NCBI GenBank assembly: GCA_022511055.1
Contig: JAFLSH010000039.1
Span: 1-14,024 of the forward strand
Direction: 5' to 3'
DNA: 14,024 bases
From: Prevotella sp.
Lineage (GTDB): Bacteria > Bacteroidota > Bacteroidia > Bacteroidales > Bacteroidaceae
Part shown: positions 6,486 to 13,990 of the stretch, piece by piece
Layout: every line of letters starts with the position of its first letter
How positions within the stretch are numbered: position 1 is the stretch's first letter
Translations under genes and position numbers: made by a program
Notes under the pieces: generated by a model
Databases searched by the model: none
The model's input: the letters and a program-made list of their open reading frames with translations, nothing else
Told to the model about the DNA's origin: nothing

Positions 6486-8468
6486 TTAGAAACGCCACCG
6501 CACCTGCACCTCAACCTCTGGCAGTGCCGAGTCGTTCACTTGCTGCAGGCCGCTGCTTATTTGGCTGCGGTCAAAATAGTCGGTGACACCCAGCTTGCCC
6601 ACTGCGGTGAGCCGCCGGCCTAACTCCCTGCGCACCATGACCATGTAGCGGATGCCTTCGCCGTAGAGCATGGGGAAGGTGGAGGCATAGAGCGGCCCGC
6701 GCTCATAGGTATAGAGGCGGCTCTCGTATGATGGCGTGCGGAAATAGGTGAAAGCCCCCATCAGCTGTGTCTTCGGCAGGGTGCAGTCTATTTGCTGCCC
6801 GATGGCCCAGCCCGTTTCTTCGCCGACACGCGCCAAGTCTGCCTGTGTTTTCAGCCTTAGCGGCCTGAGCCCCGTGTAGTCGGCACTCAGCCGGGCCCGC
6901 TGCTCGTTCCGCCAATAAAGGGCGGTTTTATCGGCATTATCGCGTTCCCTGCGGTGCAGGCGGTAGCGCGCCTGAAAGCTCCAGTCTTTGTGGGTGTAGT
7001 TGGCGGTTATGATATGGTCGTTGGCGTATGAAGACTGCGAAACCTGGTATTTTGCCCACGGCGCATAGCTCCAGTCAGTATAAGCCTGTAGCCGCAGCCG
7101 TGGCGATGGCTGCCACGTTAGGCCCAAGTAGGCGGCGCTCTCGTTCTGCACCCGCCCGCCTTCGCTCAGGCTGTGGGCGTAGAGCGCCGTGTACCGATAG
7201 GAATAAAACCGCTGTATGGCCAGCAGGCTCAACCCTTCGGCCAGTTGCAGGCTCAGGGTGTTCAGGGTGGCCAGTGCGCCCTGCCGGTTGGCGGCTGTCT
7301 CGCCGGCAACGGTCAGCCGGCGGCTGTTGTAGCCATAGTTGGCACTGACATTCAGAAAGTCCTGCCCCTGCGGGTAGTATCGGCGGTAGATGGCACTCAC
7401 ATCAGGCTGCAGCCGCCGCGACAGATGGGTGTAGATAGCCGTTGCGCCGAGATGGAATCCGTTCTTCTGCCACCGCAGGTCTGCCCCCGCATCCGTTGAG
7501 TGCGTGTTCCCTTTCTTGCCCATTTCGGTGGGGGTGCGGTGGTAGCCATCCGTGAGCAGGGTGGTGGCGGTGCTGTCTTTCTGGTTGAGCGTGGCATCGA
7601 GCGCCCTGTACGAAACGAAGGCGGTGGCCCGCAGCCGTGGGTTGAGCCTGACCGTGGCGGCCACGCCCTGGAAATGGTTGGCCGCGCTGCGCGAGGCATG
7701 CGGCCTGACGGTGGTAGGGGTGCGCCCCAGCTGGCTGAGCGTGGCCAACTTGCCCAGCCCGAGGCTGTTGTTGAGTACCAGCCCCATGCCGGTTGATATT
7801 TTGTATTTGCCTGCCACCAGCTGTTCCAGCCGGCCCAGCCGCTTCAGCTGGATAAAAAACGAGTAGTAGTCATACCCCCCCCAGTTGCGCCCTGCCATGA
7901 AAGGCTCGCCGCTGTCTTGCGCGCCCACCAGCCCCGCTTTGACATGCTGGGTTGTGTAGGTATAGCGCAGCCAGTGCTTGTAGGGGTAGCCCAGATAGCC
8001 GTTGCGGTCGCCCTGCCGCTGATAGAGCGGCACTTTTCCGTAGCCGGTCAGTTCGTGGCGGCCCCGGCTGAGCAGGTCTTTGGGCTTGATGGTGTCAGGA
8101 GCCTTTTCGCCGAGGTAGACAAAGTGAGGCAGAAGTGCCAGGCGCGCCGGGTCGAAGGCCGGCAGCATGCGCAGCTCGCCAAACGACCGCATGGGGCCGT
8201 AACGTTCCAGATGTTCTGTCAGTTGTTCCACCTGCTGCGCGGTCAGGAAAGGCAGCTGTTCCAGGTCTTCACGTGTGGCTGTGTTCAGGTTGATGGGGTG
8301 ATTGGCCTGTTCGGTCAGCAGCTGCATGGTCTCTTCCCATGCTTCCGACTCGGCATCCTCTGCTGTCATGAGTTCGCTGATGGTCTGCTCCCATGTGGGT
8401 TGCTCTGACTGCCCGCAGACCGTCAGGCTCAACGTGAGCAGGGCAGCGAACATGGTGCGGCGTTTCAT
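6486..8468 (-). CDS. Helix-hairpin-helix domain protein with C-terminal outer-membrane beta-barrel
   Basis: The 660-residue protein starts with a signal peptide (MKRRTMFAALLTLSLTVCGQ). A ComEA-type helix-hairpin-helix region follows at about residues 58-118. It contains INLNTATREDLEQLPFLTAQ, a second unit SFGELRMLPAFDPARLALL, and closes with PHFVYLGEK. The remaining 500 or so residues alternate polar and aromatic/hydrophobic residues in beta-strand fashion and end in VQVRWRF. A terminal phenylalanine of this kind is the outer-membrane barrel signature recognised for BAM assembly. HhH modules usually bind DNA without sequence specificity, but here the module would face the periplasm, and its ligand is unknown. 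Homologues of this architecture are common in Bacteroidales and are usually annotated only by the HhH domain. The gene lies 27 bp after the pyridoxamine kinase gene on the same strand, so it is likely co-transcribed. It converges with GH95 across 20 bp. It contains a G8 tract at codons 196-198. Confidence 0.82.
   Translation of the reverse strand: MKRRTMFAALLTLSLTVCGQSEQPTWEQTISELMTAEDAESEAWEETMQLLTEQANHPINLNTATREDLEQLPFLTAQQVEQLTEHLERYGPMRSFGELRMLPAFDPARLALLPHFVYLGEKAPDTIKPKDLLSRGRHELTGYGKVPLYQRQGDRNGYLGYPYKHWLRYTYTTQHVKAGLVGAQDSGEPFMAGRNWGGYDYYSFFIQLKRLGRLEQLVAGKYKISTGMGLVLNNSLGLGKLATLSQLGRTPTTVRPHASRSAANHFQGVAATVRLNPRLRATAFVSYRALDATLNQKDSTATTLLTDGYHRTPTEMGKKGNTHSTDAGADLRWQKNGFHLGATAIYTHLSRRLQPDVSAIYRRYYPQGQDFLNVSANYGYNSRRLTVAGETAANRQGALATLNTLSLQLAEGLSLLAIQRFYSYRYTALYAHSLSEGGRVQNESAAYLGLTWQPSPRLRLQAYTDWSYAPWAKYQVSQSSYANDHIITANYTHKDWSFQARYRLHRRERDNADKTALYWRNEQRARLSADYTGLRPLRLKTQADLARVGEETGWAIGQQIDCTLPKTQLMGAFTYFRTPSYESRLYTYERGPLYASTFPMLYGEGIRYMVMVRRELGRRLTAVGKLGVTDYFDRSQISSGLQQVNDSALPEVEVQVRWRF
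7875..7882 (-). repeat. G8 homopolymer inside the HhH/beta-barrel gene
   Basis: Eight consecutive C on the plus strand give TGG GGG GGG on the coding strand, encoding W196-G197-G198 near the start of the barrel region. A one-base slip would shift the frame about 200 codons in and abolish the barrel. The reading frame is intact in this sequence. Confidence 0.9.
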
Positions 8469-8495
8469 GGTTGGCAGGGCGGGCGTGGCTGACGG

Positions 8496-9308
8496 CTAAA
8501 GCAGGTCCAGGCAGCGTTCAATGGGAATGCCGCGATTCTTGTCATCAGTGTCGCGGTAGCGGTCTATCATGCGGAACACGGTGTCCATGGCCTTCCGGGT
8601 GCTTTGCGCTAACGGCTCGCCGTTCAGCAGCTGGCCGATGAGTACTGCCGAGAAAATGTCGCCCGTGCCGTGGAACAGCCCGGGAATCTCCTCGTATTCC
8701 AGCTGGAAAAACTCGCCGTTGGCGTGGTTGTAGCCGCAGACTGAGGGTGTGCCGTCAATGCGGCAGCTCGTGACAATGGCCGAGCGGCTGCCAATGTCGC
8801 GCAGCCGGCTCAGCAGCTCGCGCGCCTCTTGCCATGTGATGCCTTCCGTCTGGAACGGCGTGTCAGTCAGGTAGCAGGCTTCCGTATAGTTCGGGAAGGT
8901 CAGGTGTGCCACGCTGACCATCTCGCGCATCAGCCGCACTTGCTTCTGCGTGACACCGTTGTAGAGCCGCCCGCCGTCTCCCATGATGGGGTCTACGAAG
9001 ACGGTGGTGCCGCGGCTGCCCTGCTCCTTGCAGTAGCCGGCCACCAGCCGGGCCTGCTCATCGCTGAACATCAGCCCGGTGCAGATGGCATCGAATGTGA
9101 AGCCCAGCTCTTTCCACACGGGCAGCGTGTCGCGGATATATGCCGTGTTGTCTTGTATCTTGAACTTCCCATAGTCGAGCGTGTTCGACACCAAGGCTGT
9201 CGGCAGGCTGTAGGTGGGTATGCCCAGGTAGGAGAGTATGGGCAGCATGGCTCCCATGCCCACCTTGCCGTAGCCTACTACATCGTTTATCAGCAGTATC
9301 TGTTTCAT
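8496..9308 (-). CDS. Pyridoxamine/pyridoxal kinase (PdxY-like, ribokinase fold)
   Basis: This 270-residue protein resembles the PdxK/PdxY group of the ribokinase superfamily, which phosphorylates pyridoxal, pyridoxine or pyridoxamine in vitamin B6 salvage, in the cytoplasm. Visible landmarks are the N-terminal KQILLINDVVGYGKVGMGA segment, a substrate-side ALVSNTLDYGKF, VFVDPIMGDGGRLY, FPNYTEACYLT, and the anion-hole/catalytic HGTGD with D217 as the presumed base. I chose the ATG at 9308. The reading frame stays open further upstream, but residues before this Met do not match the family. A -7 element ending 8 nt before this ATG also fixes it. The length fits the family. It is the first gene of a likely two-gene unit with the HhH/barrel protein, and divergent from the helicase. 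No functional link with either neighbour is obvious. Which B6 vitamer is preferred cannot be read from the sequence. Confidence 0.88.
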   Translation of the reverse strand: MKQILLINDVVGYGKVGMGAMLPILSYLGIPTYSLPTALVSNTLDYGKFKIQDNTAYIRDTLPVWKELGFTFDAICTGLMFSDEQARLVAGYCKEQGSRGTTVFVDPIMGDGGRLYNGVTQKQVRLMREMVSVAHLTFPNYTEACYLTDTPFQTEGITWQEARELLSRLRDIGSRSAIVTSCRIDGTPSVCGYNHANGEFFQLEYEEIPGLFHGTGDIFSAVLIGQLLNGEPLAQSTRKAMDTVFRMIDRYRDTDDKNRGIPIERCLDLL

Positions 9309-9316
9309 TCTGTGTG

Positions 9317-9324
9317 CAAAGTTA
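9317..9324 (-). promoter_or_regulatory. -7 promoter element of the pyridoxamine kinase gene
   Basis: On the minus strand this reads TAACTTTG, a perfect TAnnTTTG, followed by CACACAGA and then the ATG. Transcription would start within a few bases of the start codon, giving a nearly leaderless mRNA. No TTG lies at the ideal 19-21 bp spacing. Confidence 0.65.
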
Positions 9325-9337
9325 CGAAATAATTGAC

Positions 9338-9358
9338 AATTGGCGGCCGTTAATTGGC
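9338..9358. promoter_or_regulatory. Candidate operator between the divergent kinase and helicase genes
   Basis: AATTGGCGGCCGTTAATT (9338-9355) is an imperfect dyad around CGGCCG, with AATT at both ends. AATTGGC also occurs as a direct repeat at 9338-9344 and 9352-9358, a 14-bp period. It sits midway between two outward-facing -7 elements, so one bound protein could touch both promoters. Regulator unknown; chance is possible in such a short AT-rich gap. Confidence 0.3.
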
Positions 9359-9368
9359 ATTTATTTTG

Positions 9369-9376
9369 TAATTTTG
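9369..9376 (+). promoter_or_regulatory. -7 promoter element of the helicase gene
   Basis: TAATTTTG matches TAnnTTTG exactly and is followed by CAGCCAA and the ATG of the helicase. The context TTTTGTAATTTTGCAGCC is typical of Bacteroidales promoters. The predicted transcript would have a leader of only a few bases. The -33 region is not well conserved. Confidence 0.65.
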
Positions 9377-9383
9377 CAGCCAA

Positions 9384-11264
9384 ATGAGTGAGAAACAACC
9401 GTCTTCGCCGATACTGGCGCTCCAGCAACAGCGCTTCCTGTTGCAGCTGGAGTGCCAGGCAGAGAAAGAAGCCTTCCGCCGCCAGACCGAGGCGCGCGGC
9501 CTGGAGCGGCTGGTGAGGCGTGGCGATGCCTGGTGGCCGCTGCGCACAGGGCGCAGCTACTATAACTCGCTGAATCAGCTGTGCATTGAGCTGACCCGCC
9601 AGTCAGACGAGGAGACTGACCACCATTTCGAGTACGGAAAGCCGGTTGAGTTCTTTGCGGGCGACACGGCGCTCCGTTACTTCAACTTCACGGGAACGGT
9701 CAGCTTTGTCGATGGCAGCCGCATGGTGGTGGCACTGCCGGATGACGGCTGTGTCGTCGACTTGCAGAACGCCGCGCTGCTGGGCGTGCAGCTGACATTC
9801 GACGAGACCTCTTATCGCACCATGACCGAAGCCCTTGACCGCGTGATGCGGGCCAAGGGGCGGCTGGGCTATCTGCGCGACCTTTTCTACTCCCCCCGCC
9901 AGCAGGCCGAGACCTTCAGCTTTGCCCCCATGCGCTTCCCTTACCTGAACGCCACGCAGGAGCTGGCTGTCAACCGGGTGCTGTGGGCAAAGGATGTGGC
10001 CGTGGTGCATGGGCCGCCGGGCACGGGCAAGACCACCACGCTCGTGGAGGCCATCTACGAGACACTGCGCCGCGAAAACCAGGTGCTGGTCTGCGCACAG
10101 AGCAACATGGCTGTCGACTGGATTTCCGAGAAACTTGTCGACCGCGGCATTCCCGTCTTGCGCATCGGCAACCCTTCGCGTGTCAACGACAAGATGCTGG
10201 CACTCACCTACGAGCGCCGCTTCGAGGCACACCCCGACTACGAGCTGCTGTGGTCTATCCGCAAGGCCATGCGCGACCTGCGCGCCCGCCGCAAGCGGGG
10301 CGACGAGAAGTTCCACCAGAAGATGGAACGCCTGCGCGACCGTGCCAACGAGCTGGAGATACGCATCAACGCGCAGCTCTTCGGCGAGGCGCGTGTCATT
10401 GCCTGTACGCTGGTGGGCTCGGCCCATCGGCTGCTCGACGGGCAGAAGTTCGGCACGGTGTTCATCGACGAGGCCGCTCAGGCACTGGAGGCCGCCTGCT
10501 GGATTCCCATTCGCCGCGTAAACCGCGTGGTGCTGGCCGGCGACCACTGCCAGCTGCCGCCCACCGTGAAGAGCTTAGAGGCCCTGAAGGCCGGTCTTGG
10601 CACAACTCTCATGGAGCGCATTGTCGACAACAAGCCCGAAGTGGTTACCCTGCTGCGGGTGCAGTATCGCATGAACGAGGAGATTATGCGCTTCTCCAGC
10701 GACTGGTTTTACGCCGGCCAGGTGGAGTCGGCCCCGGAAGTCCGTTTCCGCAGCGTTCTCGACCTTGATGTGCCGATGGAGTGGGTGATGGCGGCGGCAG
10801 AGGAGGCCGACCCCACGGAAGTGCGCAGCTCGTCTGGCTCGCTGCTCAACAAGGCGGAGGCCGAACAGACCCTGCGGGTGCTGCAGCAGTATTTCGAGCG
10901 GATAGGCAAGGAGCGCGTGCTTGAGGAACGGCTCGACGTGGGCATCATCTCGCCCTACCGTGCGCAGGTGCAGCATCTGCGCTCGCTGGTGAAGAAGCGG
11001 GAGTTCTTCAAGCCCTTCCGCCACCTGATAACGGTCAACACCGTTGACGGCTTTCAGGGTCAGGAGCGCGATATCATAGTCATTTCGCTGGTGCGGTCTA
11101 ACGATGAGGGGCAGATTGGCTTTCTGCGCGACCTGCGCCGCATGAACGTGGCCATTACTCGCGCGCGCATGAAACTCATCATTCTCGGCAACCCCGACAC
11201 CATGGCGCACCACCCTTTCTATCGCCGGCTCTACGACTACATTCAGGGGCTTCAGCTGGGCTAA
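9384..11264 (+). CDS. SF1B helicase of the UPF1/IGHMBP2-like family
   Basis: This 626-residue ATP-dependent DNA/RNA helicase shows every core superfamily 1 motif in order. They are Walker A GPPGTGKTTT (210-219), motif Ia CAQSNMAVDW, Walker B/motif II DEAAQ (362-366), motif III GDHCQLPPT (386-394), motif IV QYRMNEE (427-433), motif V VDGFQGQE (554-561) and motif VI NVAITRAR (588-595). The DEAAQ/QYRMNEE/VDGFQGQE combination marks the UPF1-like group, whose members move 5' to 3'. An N-terminal region of about 190 residues (with FTGTVSFVDGSRMVVALP) looks like the beta-barrel 1B-type domain of IGHMBP2-like helicases. A charged, probably coiled-coil segment (about 290-335, rich in R, K and E) lies between motifs Ia and II, like the stalk in this family. 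No nuclease domain is fused. It is transcribed alone from its own promoter. A role in nucleic-acid maintenance is inferred from the family. Confidence 0.93.
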   Translation: MSEKQPSSPILALQQQRFLLQLECQAEKEAFRRQTEARGLERLVRRGDAWWPLRTGRSYYNSLNQLCIELTRQSDEETDHHFEYGKPVEFFAGDTALRYFNFTGTVSFVDGSRMVVALPDDGCVVDLQNAALLGVQLTFDETSYRTMTEALDRVMRAKGRLGYLRDLFYSPRQQAETFSFAPMRFPYLNATQELAVNRVLWAKDVAVVHGPPGTGKTTTLVEAIYETLRRENQVLVCAQSNMAVDWISEKLVDRGIPVLRIGNPSRVNDKMLALTYERRFEAHPDYELLWSIRKAMRDLRARRKRGDEKFHQKMERLRDRANELEIRINAQLFGEARVIACTLVGSAHRLLDGQKFGTVFIDEAAQALEAACWIPIRRVNRVVLAGDHCQLPPTVKSLEALKAGLGTTLMERIVDNKPEVVTLLRVQYRMNEEIMRFSSDWFYAGQVESAPEVRFRSVLDLDVPMEWVMAAAEEADPTEVRSSSGSLLNKAEAEQTLRVLQQYFERIGKERVLEERLDVGIISPYRAQVQHLRSLVKKREFFKPFRHLITVNTVDGFQGQERDIIVISLVRSNDEGQIGFLRDLRRMNVAITRARMKLIILGNPDTMAHHPFYRRLYDYIQGLQLG

Positions 11265-11331
11265 AACCCCGAAAAATCAGCTATTATAAGCCCTTTAGAC
11301 AATTTTTTCAGCAGTTTAGATGATATTTTTA

Positions 11332-11361
11332 TTGGCGGTAGCGATTTTTTTCGTATCTTTG
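11332..11361 (+). promoter_or_regulatory. Bacteroidota-type promoter of the repeat-protein gene
   Basis: TTG (11332-11334) and TATCTTTG (11354-11361) are 19 bp apart, an exact Bacteroidota consensus arrangement. The leader is about 73 nt, and its second half is extremely AT-rich (11396-11438). That favours initiation without a Shine-Dalgarno sequence and is typical of highly expressed genes in this phylum. The rest of the 174-bp gap after the helicase stop holds no clear terminator. Confidence 0.8.
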
Positions 11362-11438
11362 CCCCGACTAAAAACGGAATGGCGACCCCAAAACAACGAA
11401 TACAATACATTTTTTATTAACTAATATTTTAAATTTTA

Positions 11439-13964
11439 ATGCTTATGACAAATCTAAACTTAAAGAGTTTGCTGGTGGCACTGGTGTGCTGCCTGTTTAA
11501 TCTGTCGGCCGGCGCACAGGAGAACTCGGCTTACGACCTGCCCGAGCCCGAGCTGAACATTTCAGCCCTGACTGTGGTGGCTGAGAAGGCTGTTGCGATA
11601 ACGCAGATGGTCAATGATGCCTATAAGGCAAACGAGGTCTCTGTAGACTTGTCGGGGGCAGCAGAATTGCTGGGTACTACCGATGAGACACTGGAAGGTG
11701 CAATCGCCCAGATTCTCTACGGTGTAAATGGTGACTCGCTGACCAACGACTACACCGCTGGTGCCCCTGGCTTCTGGTTTAACTGCCTGGGTACTGAGGA
11801 GACACCAACTGACGAATGTGTTGTTGGAAGCTGGGGGGGTGACGGCTGCGCTTTCTTTGCTGAGGCTTTTGCCTACGATGTTGAGAGCAAGACACTGACC
11901 GCTAACCTGGGTATGTTCCCTGGCCAGGCCGAGTCAGTTCGCTATGCTGATGTCTATCTGGTAGTTGGCAGCAAGGCCGTGAAAGTTCGTTTGACACTGA
12001 CCATTGTGCCTCGACCGACCGTTGACCTGCCCGAGCCCGAGCTTCAGGTTTCAAAGCTGACCGTGGTGGCTGAAAAGGAGTTTGCTATCACTCAAATTGC
12101 CAATAATGTTTACAAGGCAGACCAAGTTATAGTTGACTTGGGGGGGGTAGCTGAATTGTTAGGTACTACCGATGAAATACTGGAAGTTGCAATCGACCAA
12201 ATTCTCTACGGTGTGAAGGCTGACTGGGAGTTTGCTGACCAGAAGGCTGACTCGCTGACCAACGCATTCACCGCTGGCGCTCCCGGCTTCTGGTTTAACC
12301 GCCTGGGCGATGGCGAATCTTATGTGACCGATGAGTGTGTGGTTGGCAACTACGGTGGCACGGGTTGCGCCTTCTTTGCTGAGGCTTTTGAATACGATGC
12401 TGCGAATAAGACCCTGACCGCAAACCTGGGTATGTTCCCCGGTCTGACCGAGGTAACTCGCTATGCTGATGTCTATCTGGTTGTTGGCAACAAGGCTGCG
12501 AAAGTTCGCCTGACCCTGACCGTTGAGCCTATCCCCACACTGCCTCTGGCTCAGATGACAAAGGTGGGCGAGACGACCGTTGAGGTACAGCGCGCTGCCG
12601 AGCTTGGCTATGGCGCTTCTACTTTCCATGTTGATGCCGATGCCATTGCCGCACTGTTGGAGTGCGACCCCGACGACCTTGAAATGATGCTGTTGGCTTC
12701 TGACGAAGAGAACTTGCAGAACTGGGGCGACACTGACGGCTGGATGACAGAGACAGGAACTGCAACCAACTGGGGCAATAACTCTGCTCTCTGCATCAAG
12801 TATCAGTCTGCCGACAACACTGCCGGCAACTACGGTAACTTCTGGATGTGTACCTTCCCCGGCGGCGTTGAAGACGGCGCTGTCTACACCACTCCTGTTT
12901 ATCTGAAGTATCAGAACAGCTACTATGTGGTAACCATAGTCACCACCATCAAGGACCAGGAAATCAATCCTGACGACTATGTCAGCGTGGCAGAGCGCAA
13001 CATTGCTATCAAGGCCAACAACCTGGGTGAATACGAGATTCCTTCTAAGGCCAGCATTCCTCTGAATGACCTGGAGACCCTGCTCGGCACGACTTCGCCC
13101 ACCCTGTATGGTCAGAAGAAGACTGAAGACGGCTTCTCTTATTCGAACAGCTACACTTGCGACCCGGCACCTGGCTTCTGGATGACCAATGACGGCTATA
13201 CCAGCACTTGGGGCTCGGCCAACACCGACTGGGGTGTGACCTACGCAAGCAACGGTACGTTCACTTTCTGGCAGATGCCTAATCAGCTGGTAGTCGGTCA
13301 GGTCTATGCCGGTACAGTCTACCTGCGCAACGACGAGACTGGTAAGATGATTACCGTAAACCTCTCTGTGACCTGCACCGATGAGTACATTGCTCCTGAC
13401 GTGAAGCTCGAGCAGGTTGGCTCTGAGAGCGTGGCCGTAGGCATGGAGACTGTGAACAACGCTACCAGCGGTGAGCTGGAGCTTGACCTCACCAAGATGA
13501 TTGAAGCACTCGAACTCTCTGCTGACGAGGACGACCTCTACGACTTCTTCAGCTCAGGCTCTAAGTGTCTCGTTGGCGAGAATGCCTCTGGCGAGTGGGC
13601 TGCTCCTACGAGCATTGAGGATGGCCAGTACTTCGATGTTCAGGGTAAGGTTGTTGCAGACATCAATGACTATAATTTCCAGGTTTATCTGGAGTACAAC
13701 GGCGGCGAGACTGCTATGCTCTATGTCGACGGTGTTGACCCCGTGGCTGAGGGCGAGGCTGTTACGCTGAAGATTGGCTTTGTCAACGGCAACAATGTCT
13801 ATGCTTTCTATGTAACACTGATGAACGAGGAAGACCTCACCGGCATCAGCACTGCCAAGGTTACCAACGCCGACGGTCAGATTTACGACCTCAGCGGCCG
13901 CAAGGTAGTGAAGGCTCAGAAGGGTGTCTACATTCAGAACGGCAAGAAGTTCGTGGTAAAGTAA
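11439..13964 (+). CDS. Secreted multi-repeat DUF4859-like protein with C-terminal sorting-type tail
   Basis: This 841-residue protein has a signal peptide (hydrophobic segment LLVALVCCLFNLSAGA, cleavage near residues 26-27). Translation could start at 11439 or at the Met codon 6 nt later. The body is five related domains: about 33-195, 196-368, 369-505, 511-650 and 654-800. Each contains an acidic helix with a LLGTTxxxL-like core and, in domains 1, 2 and 4, an APGFWF/M motif; a GMFPG or WQMPN phrase and a DVYLVV/TVYLRN strand follow. This resembles DUF4859, a domain of unknown function from Bacteroidales surface proteins. Domains 1 and 2 share DECVV and GCAFF cysteines that could form a disulfide. 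The final 35 residues, IYDLSGRKV...KGVYIQNGKKFVVK, resemble a type IX secretion or Bacteroidales sorting-type C-terminus. No catalytic motif is seen. An adhesive, glycan-binding or structural surface role is a guess. Codon choice is biased (CTG, GGT, AAG, AAC), suggesting strong expression. Confidence 0.72.
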   Translation: MLMTNLNLKSLLVALVCCLFNLSAGAQENSAYDLPEPELNISALTVVAEKAVAITQMVNDAYKANEVSVDLSGAAELLGTTDETLEGAIAQILYGVNGDSLTNDYTAGAPGFWFNCLGTEETPTDECVVGSWGGDGCAFFAEAFAYDVESKTLTANLGMFPGQAESVRYADVYLVVGSKAVKVRLTLTIVPRPTVDLPEPELQVSKLTVVAEKEFAITQIANNVYKADQVIVDLGGVAELLGTTDEILEVAIDQILYGVKADWEFADQKADSLTNAFTAGAPGFWFNRLGDGESYVTDECVVGNYGGTGCAFFAEAFEYDAANKTLTANLGMFPGLTEVTRYADVYLVVGNKAAKVRLTLTVEPIPTLPLAQMTKVGETTVEVQRAAELGYGASTFHVDADAIAALLECDPDDLEMMLLASDEENLQNWGDTDGWMTETGTATNWGNNSALCIKYQSADNTAGNYGNFWMCTFPGGVEDGAVYTTPVYLKYQNSYYVVTIVTTIKDQEINPDDYVSVAERNIAIKANNLGEYEIPSKASIPLNDLETLLGTTSPTLYGQKKTEDGFSYSNSYTCDPAPGFWMTNDGYTSTWGSANTDWGVTYASNGTFTFWQMPNQLVVGQVYAGTVYLRNDETGKMITVNLSVTCTDEYIAPDVKLEQVGSESVAVGMETVNNATSGELELDLTKMIEALELSADEDDLYDFFSSGSKCLVGENASGEWAAPTSIEDGQYFDVQGKVVADINDYNFQVYLEYNGGETAMLYVDGVDPVAEGEAVTLKIGFVNGNNVYAFYVTLMNEEDLTGISTAKVTNADGQIYDLSGRKVVKAQKGVYIQNGKKFVVK
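11535..12539 (+). repeat. Tandem DNA-level duplication encoding domains 1 and 2 of the repeat protein
   Basis: Copy 1 (11535-12023, 489 nt) and copy 2 (12024-12539, 516 nt) begin with the same 19 bases, encoding DLPEPEL, and align throughout at the nucleotide level. Copy 2 has an in-frame insertion of 27 nt net, encoding roughly ADWEFADQKA. Long identical stretches survive, for example CGCTATGCTGATGTCTATCT in both. Domains 3-5 are related only at protein level, so this duplication is the youngest. Confidence 0.88.
11833..12147 (+). repeat. G7 and G8 homopolymer tracts in the repeat-protein gene
   Basis: A run of seven G lies at 11833-11839 (in W-G-G codons of domain 1) and a run of eight G at 12140-12147 (in L-G-G-V codons of domain 2). 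In this gene I see the GGG glycine codon almost only in or beside such runs; glycine is otherwise GGT or GGC. A slip of one base in either would truncate the protein early and remove the sorting-type tail. Confidence 0.85.
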
Positions 13965-13990
13965 ATTCTCTCTGATATTTCGTTTATGAG

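Noticed and set aside
9309..9428. N-terminal extension of the pyridoxamine kinase to an upstream ATG at 9428.
   Set aside because: The extra 40 residues do not match the family, would overlap the divergent helicase gene, and would place the -7 element inside the coding region.
9384..11264. The helicase as part of a defence island or mobile element.
   Set aside because: No nuclease, methylase, integrase, transposase or repeats flank it. UPF1-like helicases of this size are ordinary chromosomal genes in Bacteroidales.
11246..11270. GGGG and CCCC around the helicase stop codon as a terminator.
   Set aside because: Only a 4-bp stem, no T-tract, and part of it lies in the coding sequence.
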